DNA of 64,000 bases from Cohnella zeiphila (GCF_014212055.1 NZ_JACJVO010000024.1:62001-126000); one strand, 5' to 3'; counted from the stretch's first letter, positions 52,364 to 60,753 are shown. A program made the numbers and translations. Notes: generated by a model not told the origin, from the letters alone.

Positions 52364-52381
52364 GGAACAGCCTCCTTTTCT

Positions 52382-53377
52382 TTAATGGGACGAGCTCGAG
52401 TCGTGAGCGGCGGAACCCGCGGATGAACCCATGTCCATGCCGCTCATATCCATACCGCTCATATCCGACGAATCGGATCCGCTCGAATCTCCGCCGTGTT
52501 GATGTCCCGATTCGGCGCCGACATTGTACTTGTTCACGATCCGGTCGAACAGGCCGTCCGGGAAGGAAGAGTACGATTTCGCCGTGTCCACGACGCCGGG
52601 TTCGGCCAGCTCGTCGTACCCTTGCTGGCTGAGCGCCGGGGAATTCGCTTTGACGTCCGACACCCATTTGTCGAATTCGTCCTGGGTGGTCGCCTTGGCG
52701 ATAAAGCCCATCTTGCCGAAATGCTCGCCTGTAAAGTTCGCGCCTTTGCCCGGATATTCGCCCGGCTCATCCGCCATCAAGTTCAGGTTCATCGCCATGC
52801 CCGACATCGTGTAGATCTGACCGCCGAGCTGCGGAATCCAGAACGAGTTCATCGGGGAATCGGCCGTCAGTTTAAAGTGAACGGGCACGTTCGCGGGGAA
52901 CTCGAAGTAGTTGACGGTGGCGATTCCTTGATCCGGATACGTGAACAGCCATTTCCAGTCGAGGGAAGTGACCTCGATCGTAATCGCCTTCGAGTCGGAC
53001 TGGATCGCCTTGGAAGGCTCCAGCTTGTGCGTGTACTGAACGGTAATAATCGCAAGGATCAGAATGATGACGATCGGCACGCCCCACATCACCGCCTCGA
53101 TCTTCCCGCTATGCGCCCAGTTCGGCTTGTAATCGGAGTCGTTGTTCCGGGCTTTCTGGCGATAGCGCCAAGCGAACCAGAACGTCATCACGAGTACCGG
53201 CACCAGAATAATCAAGCACAGTATGGACGCGATGATCATCAGGTCCAACTGCTGCTTCGCGATGGTTCCTTTCGGGTCCAGCACGCCCATGTTCACGCTG
53301 CATCCCGACAGAAGGAATGCCATCGCGGCAAGCGGAATCGCGGCAGCGAGGCGACGATACCATCCCTTCTTCTTCAT
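52382..53377 (-). CDS. qoxA: Quinol oxidase subunit II
   Basis: 331 residues. A lipoprotein signal (LLSGC near residue 25) and two membrane segments are followed by a cupredoxin domain (EVTSLDWKWLFTYPDQGIATVNYFEFPANVPVHFKLTADSPMNSFWIPQLGGQIY). The CuA site is absent: FTGEHFGKMGF has no Cys pair, so it takes electrons from quinol, not cytochrome c. The last 45 residues are His/Met/Ser-rich (GHQHGGDSS, MSGMDMSGMDMGSS), an unusual tail that might bind copper. AAGGAG lies before the ATG. It is the first gene of qoxABCD. Confidence 0.93.
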   Translation of the reverse strand: MKKKGWYRRLAAAIPLAAMAFLLSGCSVNMGVLDPKGTIAKQQLDLMIIASILCLIILVPVLVMTFWFAWRYRQKARNNDSDYKPNWAHSGKIEAVMWGVPIVIILILAIITVQYTHKLEPSKAIQSDSKAITIEVTSLDWKWLFTYPDQGIATVNYFEFPANVPVHFKLTADSPMNSFWIPQLGGQIYTMSGMAMNLNLMADEPGEYPGKGANFTGEHFGKMGFIAKATTQDEFDKWVSDVKANSPALSQQGYDELAEPGVVDTAKSYSSFPDGLFDRIVNKYNVGAESGHQHGGDSSGSDSSDMSGMDMSGMDMGSSAGSAAHDSSSSH

Positions 53378-53564
53378 CCTTGCTCATCTCCTTGCATGCC
53401 TGACGGCATCGTCATTGCGCAGACGGACTGCTCCTTCTGCGCTGCTGAACCTAAGATACCAGAAAGATCGGGCTTCGGCTCCTCAGTTAACAAATGCGTC
53501 AATGAACCGTTGATAATTTGCAATACTTTGTTCACCGATTTGACGTAAGTCGAATCTTAAACGC

Positions 53565-53609
53565 AAAAAGACTGCCGGAGAGCGGACCGGAAGGTCCGCG
53601 CCGGCAGTC
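53565..53609 (-). terminator. Terminator of the small membrane protein gene
   Basis: A branched stem: GACTGCCGG (53570-53578) with CCGGCAGTC (53601-53609), and inside it GCGGACC with GGTCCGC. Five T follow on the minus strand. It lies 35 bases after the stop of the gene at 53644. Confidence 0.88.
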
Positions 53610-53643
53610 CCGACGAGATTTCATTTAAGCTGGAGAGCCGCGT

Positions 53644-53880
53644 TCAGACGAGCTCTTCGGTCGTATCGAGCGGAAGCTCCTCCGTCTTCTTCTGCATCAG
53701 CGGAGCGACCATGCCGAACATCAAAATTTGAATGCCTCCGACCAAAAAACCGATTCCGACCATCAGGCCGAGGTTCCGATCATTGAACTGAGACAGGTTC
53801 CATACGCAGCAAACGATACCGCAGGCGATCACGATGGCGGAGATCCATTTCAACGCTCTGAACATGTCAAAACCCTTCAT
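53644..53880 (-). CDS. Small membrane protein of unknown function
   Basis: 78 residues with two hydrophobic segments, WISAIVIACGIVCCVWNL and LGLMVGIGFLVGGIQILMFGMVAPLM, joined by the short loop SQFNDRNLG, and an acidic tail (TEELPLDTTEELV). I do not recognise the family. GGAGTG precedes ATG 53880, and a second ATG lies five codons in. It is monocistronic with its own terminator, upstream of the qox operon on the same strand. Confidence 0.75.
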   Translation of the reverse strand: MKGFDMFRALKWISAIVIACGIVCCVWNLSQFNDRNLGLMVGIGFLVGGIQILMFGMVAPLMQKKTEELPLDTTEELV

Positions 53881-53965
53881 CCCGAGCTCACTCCATTCTG
53901 GAAGCGCTATATGTGAACATTATATCACAGAAATTTGACGAAATCATGTACTTCTAAAAAAATAG

Positions 53966-53995
53966 TTGACTGCCCCTATGCGCTTGTGGTTTAAT
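53966..53995 (+). promoter_or_regulatory. SigA promoter for the DUF1700/DUF4097 genes
   Basis: TTGACT (53966-53971), an 18-base spacer and TTTAAT (53990-53995) form a good SigA promoter. It leaves a leader of about 130 bases before the start codon at 54134, which contains the competing stems described next. Confidence 0.65.
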
Positions 53996-54005
53996 CAGCG
54001 CCTTT

Positions 54006-54056
54006 ACCTCCTTGCCATCCCCACCGGAGGTCGGGGATGGTTCCCAACTCCCGACC
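54006..54056 (+). ncRNA. Structured leader with three mutually exclusive stems
   Basis: Three pairings compete for the same bases: ACCTCC (54006-54011) with GGAGGT (54026-54031); CCATCCCC (54015-54022) with GGGGATGG (54033-54040); GGTCGGG (54029-54035) with CCCGACC (54050-54056). All are perfect. Such overlap is typical of RNA switches. No known riboswitch class is recognised and there is no T run. Confidence 0.45.
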
Positions 54057-54133
54057 GTGCCGATCCACTTTCCGGTAATTTATAATGCAATTATCAGTTG
54101 CGGACGACTCCGCAAGTTCCAAGGGAGAGTAAC

Positions 54134-54721
54134 ATGACGAGAAACGAATATTTGAACGTTCTTTATCATTCCCTAACTTTCTTACCCGATGAGGAACGCC
54201 TTGCGCTCGTTCGGAGCTACGACGATTATATCGAAAGCTCCCTTAGGCAGGGACGCAGCGAGGAAGAACTTTACCGTGAGCTTGGGGACCCGAGCGAATT
54301 GGCCCTTCGAATCCGCGGCGCGCGCCAGACTCCGCCTCGGCCGGATCCGCGGCCCATGCCGCCTCCGGCCCCTTATCCGATCGAACCGCCCGCTCCGCGG
54401 ACGGGAGGCCCGGCACGCTGGTTGGGAATGGGGATCGTCCTGTTCTTCCTTAACCTGGCGGCCGTTCCGACCGGCATCGGGCTTTGGTCCGCCTTGGCGA
54501 GCTTCGGCGCCGCCTCCGTGGCCGCCCTGTTCGCTCCCTTCGCCGTGCTGCTCGACTGGGTCAGAATACAGGAATTTTATCCGGCGACGCTGTTCGCCTC
54601 CATTGCAGCTACCGGAGCAGGACTGCTGATGATGGCGCTGTTCGTTCTGCTCTTCAAGGCCGCGTGCCGGGCAACCGCGGCATACGCCAGATGGAATTTG
54701 AGAACGTGGAGAGGCTGGTAA
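54134..54721 (+). CDS. DUF1700 (HAAS) domain membrane protein
   Basis: 195 residues. The N-terminal HAAS domain reads MTRNEYLNVLYHSLTFLPDEERLALVRSYDDYIESSLRQGRSEEELYRELGDPSELA, and a Pro-rich linker (RPDPRPMPPPAPYPIEPP) follows. Two to three membrane segments come after that. The family is usually encoded with a PadR regulator and a DUF4097 protein. Here the DUF4097 gene follows after four bases, but no PadR gene is near. The role may be in envelope sensing. AAGGGAG precedes the ATG. Confidence 0.88.
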   Translation: MTRNEYLNVLYHSLTFLPDEERLALVRSYDDYIESSLRQGRSEEELYRELGDPSELALRIRGARQTPPRPDPRPMPPPAPYPIEPPAPRTGGPARWLGMGIVLFFLNLAAVPTGIGLWSALASFGAASVAALFAPFAVLLDWVRIQEFYPATLFASIAATGAGLLMMALFVLLFKAACRATAAYARWNLRTWRGW

Positions 54722-54725
54722 TCAC

Positions 54726-55643
54726 ATGGCAAAACGATTGGCAAGCATCGGCATCGGCTTAATCCTCGTCGGGATCGGCGGCGCCGCGTTGTACGGCTTC
54801 AATTTCGGCAAAGACCTTCCGACCTACAGCCAGCAATGGACATTCAACGCGAATGAGCTCCACCGCCTGAACGTAGTCGGCGATCAGGGGTCGATGGAAG
54901 TACGGTTCCAGCCCAGCGCGAACGGCGTCAATTCCGTCAAGATCGAAGGGCGAGCGGATGAAGACGTCGTCCGGAGTATGAAGGAAGCCCGGCTTCAGAA
55001 CGGTTCGTTGGATGTGCGGTTGAAGCCGGCAAAGCAGCGGATTTTCAACCTGGATTTCAAATCGTTCCGCACGCGGCAGATCGTGACCGTCTCTCTGACC
55101 CCCGAAGCCGAGAACGCCCTGGAGACGCTGAACCTCAGCAATGACTCCGGCTCCATGCACGTGAGCGGCGCCAAGGCTCGGACCGCCGAGATTTCGACGG
55201 ATTCGGGGAGTATCGACATCTCCGGATATGAAGGCAAGCAGCTTTCGCTGGCCAACGACTCCGGCAAAATCCACGCGGCGAATATTCATGCCGATCTGAA
55301 AGTCAAGAACGATTCCGGCGGCTTCAGCGGAGAGCAGCTGGTCGGCGCCTTGACGGTCACGGTCGATTCCGGAAGCATTCACGTGGAGCACCTGACGGGC
55401 GCGGCCCAACTCAGCGTCGAATCGGGAAGCGTAGGGCTGCTCAAGGACGATACGTCCTCGGCCGACATCAAGACCGATTCCGGCAGCGTGAGCGTTCAGC
55501 TTCCGTCTTCGTTCGCCGGCTTCTACGACCTGAAGACGGACTCGGGATCGGTTCACGCCCCCGAAGCCAAAGGAACGTCCGGCGAAAAAATCAAAGTCCG
55601 CACCGACAGCGGCAGCATCCGCGTCAGCACGACGGACGAATAA
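54726..55643 (+). CDS. DUF4097 family beta-strand repeat protein
   Basis: 305 residues. One N-terminal membrane segment (LASIGIGLILVGIGGAALYGF) and an outer part made of repeats with the motif DSGS or NDSG about every 20 residues (LSNDSGSMHV, STDSGSIDI, ANDSGKIHA, KNDSGGFSG, VDSGSIHVE, KTDSGSVSV, KTDSGSVHA, RTDSGSIRV). This forms a beta-helix-like adhesin or sensor domain. It is cotranscribed with the DUF1700 gene. A terminator follows. Confidence 0.9.
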   Translation: MAKRLASIGIGLILVGIGGAALYGFNFGKDLPTYSQQWTFNANELHRLNVVGDQGSMEVRFQPSANGVNSVKIEGRADEDVVRSMKEARLQNGSLDVRLKPAKQRIFNLDFKSFRTRQIVTVSLTPEAENALETLNLSNDSGSMHVSGAKARTAEISTDSGSIDISGYEGKQLSLANDSGKIHAANIHADLKVKNDSGGFSGEQLVGALTVTVDSGSIHVEHLTGAAQLSVESGSVGLLKDDTSSADIKTDSGSVSVQLPSSFAGFYDLKTDSGSVHAPEAKGTSGEKIKVRTDSGSIRVSTTDE

Positions 55644-55650
55644 GCAAGCG

Positions 55651-55684
55651 ATCGGGCGGGCCGTGAGGCCCGCCCGATGTTTTT
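55651..55684 (+). terminator. Terminator of the DUF1700/DUF4097 operon
   Basis: A perfect 12-bp stem, ATCGGGCGGGCC (55651-55662) and GGCCCGCCCGAT (55667-55678), with the tetraloop GTGA, is followed by GTTTTT. It lies seven bases after the stop codon. Confidence 0.92.
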
Positions 55685-55791
55685 GACGCGCCTCCGAACG
55701 GACTCCCCGGGCAACATTTTTTGCCCCGCTCTAGTAAGAAAAGACCTTTTGTGAGAAAATGAGAGTAACGTTGACATATGGAGGCCAAAGC

Positions 55792-56244
55792 GTGGCAAAG
55801 CATGAGGATTTGGTCGAACTTTTCGGACTGATACGGCTCCATACCCGTCTGTGGCGGAACGAGTGGGAGAAGGACAATCCCCAAGATATCTCGTTCAGCC
55901 AGCTTCAAACTTTGGATATTCTGATGTCGGAAGGCCCCCGGCCCAGCACTTACCTGTCCCAGATGCTCGGCGTAACGTCGGGAGGCATGACCGTCATCTC
56001 GGATAAACTCGTCCGGCAGGAATTGGCGCAGCGGATCAGCGACGCCAACGACCGCCGGGTCGTCAAGCTGGAGATTACCGAAGCCGGCAAAGCCGCGCTG
56101 GAAGAAGCCCAGGAGAAGCGAATCGCCTTGATGGAGAAGCTGTTCAATCCGCTTACCGAAGACGAAGTCCATTCGATGGTCCTGTTCTACCGCAAGCTGA
56201 CCGATCCCGAAGCCGATAAACTGATCGGGGACGCATCGTTCTGA
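55792..56244 (+). CDS. MarR family transcriptional regulator
   Basis: 150 residues. Winged helix of the MarR type: ISFSQLQTLDILMSEGPRPSTYLSQMLGVTSGGMTVISDKLVRQELAQRISDANDRRVVKLEITEAGKAALEEAQ. It would bind a dyad as a dimer and respond to a small ligand. No partner gene is adjacent, so the target is unknown. The GTG start at 55792 is seven bases after GGAGG. An in-frame ATG at 55759 lies before that site. Confidence 0.92.
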   Translation: MAKHEDLVELFGLIRLHTRLWRNEWEKDNPQDISFSQLQTLDILMSEGPRPSTYLSQMLGVTSGGMTVISDKLVRQELAQRISDANDRRVVKLEITEAGKAALEEAQEKRIALMEKLFNPLTEDEVHSMVLFYRKLTDPEADKLIGDASF

Positions 56245-56515
56245 ACGGGCGGGCGCCCCGCTTCGTTTTGCCCCAAACCGGGCCGGCCGCGGCCCGGTTG
56301 CGGAATGTCCCGCCTTATTCGCTTCGCTCCGCACATCATCCCAGCCGGCGTGCGGGCGTTTATCCTCCCTTTTTTGCCGATCTGCCCGGTGGAATGAGAA
56401 TGCCCGGAAATTGGGCGATAGGACCTATTCATTGAAGCTGCCCAAAAGCCGATGGCATGAATGACGGAAGAACCATCGGATTACAAGGAATGCACGGATC
56501 TACGGAGGTTTAAGA

Positions 56516-57637
56516 ATGAAAGGCTTGTTGGTCGACGACGAGGCGCTGGCGCTGTTGGATTTGGAGAAGCAATTGGGCAAGGTCGGCGGAATCGAGATCG
56601 TCGGGACCTATCAGAACGTGCACGATGCCCTCGAAGCGGCCGAACGGCTCAAGCCGGACGTCGTCTTCCTGGATATCGACATGCCGGAGATCGGCGGATT
56701 GGAAGCGGCCGAGCGGTTTCACGACCTTCTTCCGTCCATCCAGATCGTTTTCGTTACCGCCTACGAAGAGTATGCCGTGAAAGCGTTCGAGCTGCAGGCG
56801 CTCGATTATATACTGAAGCCCGTCCGCGCGGAGAGGCTGCGCTTGACAGTGGAGCGCATCGCATCCCGGTTCCGGACAGAGGAGTCTCTCGCCCCGGTCT
56901 CCGGCCCGATCGCCATCTACAGCTTCCAGAGAATGCAAATCGAGTACCACCAGCGCGAGCAGCTGCCTTGGCGAACCGCGAAAGCGCAAGAGCTGTTTGC
57001 CTACTTGCTGTTCCGGCGCCATCAGCCGGTGCGCAAGGACATGCTGGTCGATATCCTGTGGCCGGAAGCGGATGCCAAGAAGGCATACACCCAGCTCTAC
57101 ACGACAATTTATCAGCTTCGCCGGTCGCTCGATGCGGCCAAGCTGCCGATTCGCATCGTCAATTCCGGGAACAGCTACTCCCTCGATCTGGGCGAACTCG
57201 AGAGCGACGCCGAGCAGTGGGAAGCGAACCTGAAGGCGGAAGCGGAATCCGATACGATCACCACGGAGCGGTATGCGGAACTGCTAGGGCTTTATCGCGG
57301 GGATTACTTCGAAGAACATGACTACGTATGGGCGGAGAACGAACGTCAGCGGCTGCGCGACCTATGGCAGCATCACGCCCTGCGGTTGGGCAAGCTGCTG
57401 GAGGAGAGCGGGGACCGGACTTCCGCCGCGGACTGGTACGCTTCCGTGCAGCAGCGGGCTCCGTATTTGGAGGAGCCGTACTTTGCCCTGATGAAGCTGC
57501 ACGCCGGCCGGGACGAACGCGTTCTTGTCGTGCAGCAGTACAATCGTCTGCGCGCCATGACCGAAGAAGAATACGGCGCCGAACCGGCACGGGAGATCTT
57601 AGCCTGGTTCGAAGAGTGGCGGCAAGGATCCCGTTAG
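56516..57637 (+). CDS. Response regulator with SARP/BTAD output
   Basis: 373 residues. The receiver domain has LLVDDEALALLDLE, phospho-acceptor DVVFLDIDMPEIGG, and LKPVRAERL with the conserved Lys. A winged helix of the SARP type follows from about 145 (AQELFAYLLFRRHQPVRKDMLVDILWPEADAKKAYTQLYTTIYQLRRSL), then a BTAD all-helical domain (YAELLGLYRGDYFEEHDYVWAENERQRLRDLWQHHA). In Paenibacillaceae such regulators pair with 7TM kinases, but no kinase gene is adjacent, so it looks like an orphan here. GGAGG lies seven bases before the ATG. Confidence 0.9.
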   Translation: MKGLLVDDEALALLDLEKQLGKVGGIEIVGTYQNVHDALEAAERLKPDVVFLDIDMPEIGGLEAAERFHDLLPSIQIVFVTAYEEYAVKAFELQALDYILKPVRAERLRLTVERIASRFRTEESLAPVSGPIAIYSFQRMQIEYHQREQLPWRTAKAQELFAYLLFRRHQPVRKDMLVDILWPEADAKKAYTQLYTTIYQLRRSLDAAKLPIRIVNSGNSYSLDLGELESDAEQWEANLKAEAESDTITTERYAELLGLYRGDYFEEHDYVWAENERQRLRDLWQHHALRLGKLLEESGDRTSAADWYASVQQRAPYLEEPYFALMKLHAGRDERVLVVQQYNRLRAMTEEEYGAEPAREILAWFEEWRQGSR

Positions 57638-57990
57638 TCCGAGACGCCCTCGCCGAATGACGCAAGGTAGTGCTCGCCCCATTCCTGCATCATCGAGATG
57701 AGCGGGATCAGCGTCCGGCCGAGCTCGGTTAGGCTGTAGCCGACCCGCGTGGGCATCTCCGAGTAAACCCGCCTGTGAACGACGCCGCTCCGCTCCAGCT
57801 CCCGCAGTTGCAGCGTCAGCATTCTTTGGGTAATGCCGGGGATGACCCGGCGGATTTGGTTGAATCGCAATTCGCCGGCGGCGAGATGGTAGAGAATGAT
57901 CCCTTTCCACTTGCCTCCGACGACCTGTACCGTCGTTTCGACAGCCGCTTCCGGCCAGTGACGGGACTCTTTCCTCTCGCTTTGCAACAT
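57634..57990 (-). CDS. HxlR family transcriptional regulator
   Basis: 118 residues. Winged helix with the HxlR pattern: VVGGKWKGIILYHLAAGELRFNQIRRVIPGITQRMLTLQLRELERSGVVHRRVYSEMPTRVGYSLTELGRTL. The usual CPV/CxxE start is replaced by HWPEAAVETTVQ, so the N-terminal Cys used for thiol sensing in HypR-like members is missing. Its stop overlaps the response regulator stop (TTAG) in convergent orientation. Confidence 0.92.
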   Translation of the reverse strand: MLQSERKESRHWPEAAVETTVQVVGGKWKGIILYHLAAGELRFNQIRRVIPGITQRMLTLQLRELERSGVVHRRVYSEMPTRVGYSLTELGRTLIPLISMMQEWGEHYLASFGEGVSD

Positions 57991-58060
57991 TTGGTTCCTC
58001 CCTGATTTCCGTCTTCTTCATTTGTAACATGGCCCGCTGAACAATTTCTGAAACGACAAA

Positions 58061-58099
58061 CGAGAACCCCCCCGAATTTCCGATTCGGGGGGGTTCTCG
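58061..58099. terminator. Strong hairpin after the coat-like gene
   Basis: A perfect 17-bp stem, CGAGAACCCCCCCGAAT (58061-58077) and ATTCGGGGGGGTTCTCG (58083-58099), with a five-base loop, lies 21 bases after the stop of the coat-like gene. The following TTTGTCGTTT on the minus strand is a modest T run. Confidence 0.8.
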
Positions 58100-58119
58100 C
58101 CATATTGCGACGCTTATCG

Positions 58120-58698
58120 TTATTGCATCGAGCGCGAGCTCGTCGAGCTCATGCCGGCTGCGAAACCGGAAGAACCGGTCGCGGACGTACCGTGCTGCTG
58201 CGAACCCGAAGCGGACATGCCGTATGAATTCGAAGCCGTAGCGGACGTGCCGTAATGGGAGCCGATGTTGGAAGAACCGTAACCGGAAGCGGAAGAGCCG
58301 TAGTTCTGCGACGCATAGTGGGAACCGCCGAAATTCGACGGTTGGCTCATGGAAGACTGGCTGACGTAAGAAGGAGCGGAGAAATGAGTTTGGTTCGTTT
58401 GAGCCATGGCCATGCGGGATTGAGCTTGAAAGCTTTGCTCCGCTTGATGGCACAAGCCGGAAATTTGCTGCAGCTGTTGAACCACCGATTGATGGCCTTG
58501 CAGCGCCGTTTGAATGATCTGAGCGGCTCTTTGCTCCCGGGCCGCCAATTCTTCAAGACGCTGGGCGTTTTGCTGCTCTTGCTGCAGCAGCTGCTGATAG
58601 TTCTGGCTGGCTTGGTTCGTTTGGTTGATCAGCTGCTGAACGATTTGCTCGCATTGGTGAATTTGCTGCGACCAGTTGGCGCTGTTGGATTCGTACAC
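58120..58698 (-). CDS. Gln-rich/Ser-Gly-rich low-complexity protein, spore-coat-like
   Basis: 192 residues in two parts. Residues 1-95 are a Gln-rich helical region likely to form a coiled coil (QIHQCEQIVQQLINQTNQASQNYQQLLQQEQQNAQRLEELAAREQRAAQIIQTAL). The rest is low complexity, rich in Ser, Gly, Ala, Tyr and Gln (HYASQNYGSSASGYGSSNIGSHYGTSATASNSYG). This resembles coat or exosporium proteins but no family is recognised. The GTG start at 58698 is 11 bases after AAAGGAGG. Upstream CATAATAA could be a sporulation-sigma -10, which is a weak call. Confidence 0.7.
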   Translation of the reverse strand: MYESNSANWSQQIHQCEQIVQQLINQTNQASQNYQQLLQQEQQNAQRLEELAAREQRAAQIIQTALQGHQSVVQQLQQISGLCHQAEQSFQAQSRMAMAQTNQTHFSAPSYVSQSSMSQPSNFGGSHYASQNYGSSASGYGSSNIGSHYGTSATASNSYGMSASGSQQHGTSATGSSGFAAGMSSTSSRSMQ

Positions 58699-58771
58699 GG
58701 TTTGGTATTCCTCCTTTGAGTTTAGAACCGCATTTATTATGTCAAAGGAGGTCCGTTGTATACCTACCGGA

Positions 58772-59203
58772 TTATAGGCTGTTCTCGTCCCGTTCCGCGA
58801 TGTCGCGAGCCACCTGCCGCATCGTGATGCCGGCCAGCTCCCGTTCCATCGCCGTCTGCGCCCTCGCGAACACCCGATCCAGAGCGCCCTGGATATTCCT
58901 TCCAACCTGGCAGTCGGGATTCGGATTCTCATGCATGGAGAACAGCTCCTCGTCCGAACGCACGGCGCGATAGACGTCGAGCAGCGTGATCTCGTCCAAG
59001 TCCCGGGCCAGCGTCGCGCCGGCTACGCCGGCGACGGTTCGCACGAGCCCGGCTTTGACGAGCATCCCGATAATCCGCCGCACGACGACGGGATTCGTAT
59101 TGACGCTTCCCGCCATCGTCTCGGAAGACAGCCGTTCGTTCGGGTTCAAGGCGATGAGCGATAACAGGTGAGCGGCCACGGAAAACTTGCTGCTGATCGC
59201 CAC
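58772..59203 (-). CDS. Rrf2 family transcriptional regulator (YwnA-like)
   Basis: 143 residues. Winged helix: KFSVAAHLLSLIALNPNERLSSETMAGSVNTNPVVVRRIIGMLVKAGLVRTVAGVAGATLARDLDEITLLDVYRAV. Only one Cys (NPDCQVG) is present, so no Fe-S cluster of the IscR kind is expected. This fits the YwnA/CymR-like subgroup. The GTG start at 59203 has GGGAGGCG upstream. It is 39 bases from the purT stop on the same strand, so it may be cotranscribed with purT. Confidence 0.9.
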   Translation of the reverse strand: MAISSKFSVAAHLLSLIALNPNERLSSETMAGSVNTNPVVVRRIIGMLVKAGLVRTVAGVAGATLARDLDEITLLDVYRAVRSDEELFSMHENPNPDCQVGRNIQGALDRVFARAQTAMERELAGITMRQVARDIAERDENSL

Positions 59204-59242
59204 TTTTCTCGCCTCCCGTCATTCGTTGCCGTTAGATATATA

Positions 59243-60421
59243 TCAGCCTTCAACGTCCCCCGGATCCGGCAGGACGCGCAGCTTCCCGAGCGCTTCCGCG
59301 GCTATCCGGCGAGCTTCTTCCGCCGTATCGGCCGCCGCCAGCGCCACGGCCAGCCGGCGGCCGGGCTTGGCAACCGGCTTGCCGAAGACGCGAAGCTGCG
59401 TGTCCGGCAGCGCGAGTGCGTCTCCCGAGCCGGCGATTCGGTAGGATTGCGCTTCGACGTCCGACTTGAGCGGGCGGCTGGCGCCCGCGGAGACGAGCTT
59501 GATCTCGGGAATCGGCAGCCCGAGAATGGCCCGTACGTGAAGCGCGAACTCGGACAGGTTCTGGCTGGCGAGCGTCACCAGACCCGTATCGTGAGGCCGC
59601 GGCGATACCTCGCTGAAGTAAACCTTGTCCGCGGCCAGAAACAGCTCGACGCCGAAAATGCCGGTTCCGCCGAGCGCATCGGTGATGGCGCGGGCGATCC
59701 GCTTCGCTTCTTCCAGTTGGGAAGCCGACATCTCATGGGGCTGCCACGATTCGATATAGTCCCCGTCCTGCTGGATATGGCCGATCGGAGCGCAGAACAA
59801 AGTCCCTTGGGCCGAACGGACGGTCAGCAGCGTAATCTCCGACTCGAAGCGGATGAATTGCTCCACGATGACCCGACCCTGCTGAACGCGTCCTCCCTCC
59901 ATCGCGATCCGCCAGCTTCTGTCCAGCTCCTGCTCGGACCGGCAGACGCTCTGCCCTTTGCCGGAGGAGCTCATCAAAGGCTTGACGACGCACGGAAAGC
60001 CCATCTCCCCGGCTGCGTCCGCAAACTGCTCATACGTGTCGGCGAAGCGGTAGCGCGCGGTCGGCAAGCCGAGCGTCTCGGCGGCCAGGCGGCGAATGCC
60101 TTCGCGGTCCATCGTCAGCCGCGCCGCTCTCGCCGTCGGAACGACCCGGAAGCCTTCCTCCTCCAGCTTCTCCAGCTCGGAGGTCGCGATCGCTTCGATC
60201 TCCGGCACGATCACGTCCGGCTTTTCCCGCTCGACGACGTCTCGCAGCGCCTGCTTGTCCATCATGTCGATCACGTAGGACCGGTCGGCGACATGCATCG
60301 CCGGGGCGCCGTCATAGCGGTCGACGGCCACCGTCTCGATGCCGAGCCGTTGGGCTTCGATAATGACTTCCTTGCCGAGTTCTCCCGATCCCAGCAGCAT
60401 CATTTTTGTCGTATGGAACAT
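59243..60421 (-). CDS. purT: Formate-dependent phosphoribosylglycinamide formyltransferase
   Basis: 392 residues, full length. ATP-grasp enzyme with MLLGSGELGKEVIIEAQRLGIETVAVDRYDGAPAMHVA at the start, FPCVVKPLMSSSGKGQSV (ATP loop), and GVELFLAADKVYFSEVSPRPHDTGLVTLASQ (metal and catalytic part). It makes formyl-GAR from formate, ATP and GAR in purine synthesis. GGAGG precedes the ATG at 60421, and a minus-strand -10 TATAAT lies about 30 bases upstream. Confidence 0.95.
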   Translation of the reverse strand: MFHTTKMMLLGSGELGKEVIIEAQRLGIETVAVDRYDGAPAMHVADRSYVIDMMDKQALRDVVEREKPDVIVPEIEAIATSELEKLEEEGFRVVPTARAARLTMDREGIRRLAAETLGLPTARYRFADTYEQFADAAGEMGFPCVVKPLMSSSGKGQSVCRSEQELDRSWRIAMEGGRVQQGRVIVEQFIRFESEITLLTVRSAQGTLFCAPIGHIQQDGDYIESWQPHEMSASQLEEAKRIARAITDALGGTGIFGVELFLAADKVYFSEVSPRPHDTGLVTLASQNLSEFALHVRAILGLPIPEIKLVSAGASRPLKSDVEAQSYRIAGSGDALALPDTQLRVFGKPVAKPGRRLAVALAAADTAEEARRIAAEALGKLRVLPDPGDVEG

Positions 60422-60568
60422 GCTCCAGCCTCCGTCATCCTGAATCTTGTTCCTATTATACATGAACGAAGGAACGGCAAGAAACACCGAAACTCCCTTT
60501 CCGGTGCTTGCGCAGGGTATGAACGTCCGGTTTTTCACCCATCCTATTCGGTGAAGGGAGGTGAGATC

Positions 60569-60724
60569 ATGGCCAAGGACGTGCTGTGCGAAGTCAACTC
60601 CTGCAAGTTTTGGGCAGCAGGCAACCAATGCTCCGCTTCCTCGATCTATGTCGTGAACAACCGGGGCAAGGACGCCAAAAATTCCGAAGAAACCGACTGC
60701 AAAACGTTCGAAGCGAAAATTTAA
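60569..60724 (+). CDS. DUF1540 domain protein
   Basis: 51 residues: the DUF1540 pattern with four Cys (DVLCEVNSCKFWAAGNQCSASSIYVV, then TDCKTF). It probably binds a metal ion. Such small proteins are common in sporulating Firmicutes, and their role is unknown. The ribosome site AAGGGAGGTGA six bases before the ATG is one of the best in the window. A terminator follows at 60754. Confidence 0.9.
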   Translation: MAKDVLCEVNSCKFWAAGNQCSASSIYVVNNRGKDAKNSEETDCKTFEAKI

Positions 60725-60753
60725 TCCGCATCCGCAAGCCGGAGCGGGACAGG

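Noticed and set aside
52382..53377. Cytochrome c oxidase subunit II (ctaC)
   Set aside because: No CuA Cys pair and no cytochrome c domain; the sequence fits quinol oxidase subunit II.
56277..56300. Terminator after the MarR gene
   Set aside because: AACCGGGCC and GGCCCGGTT form a stem but no T run follows, so it was not listed as a terminator.
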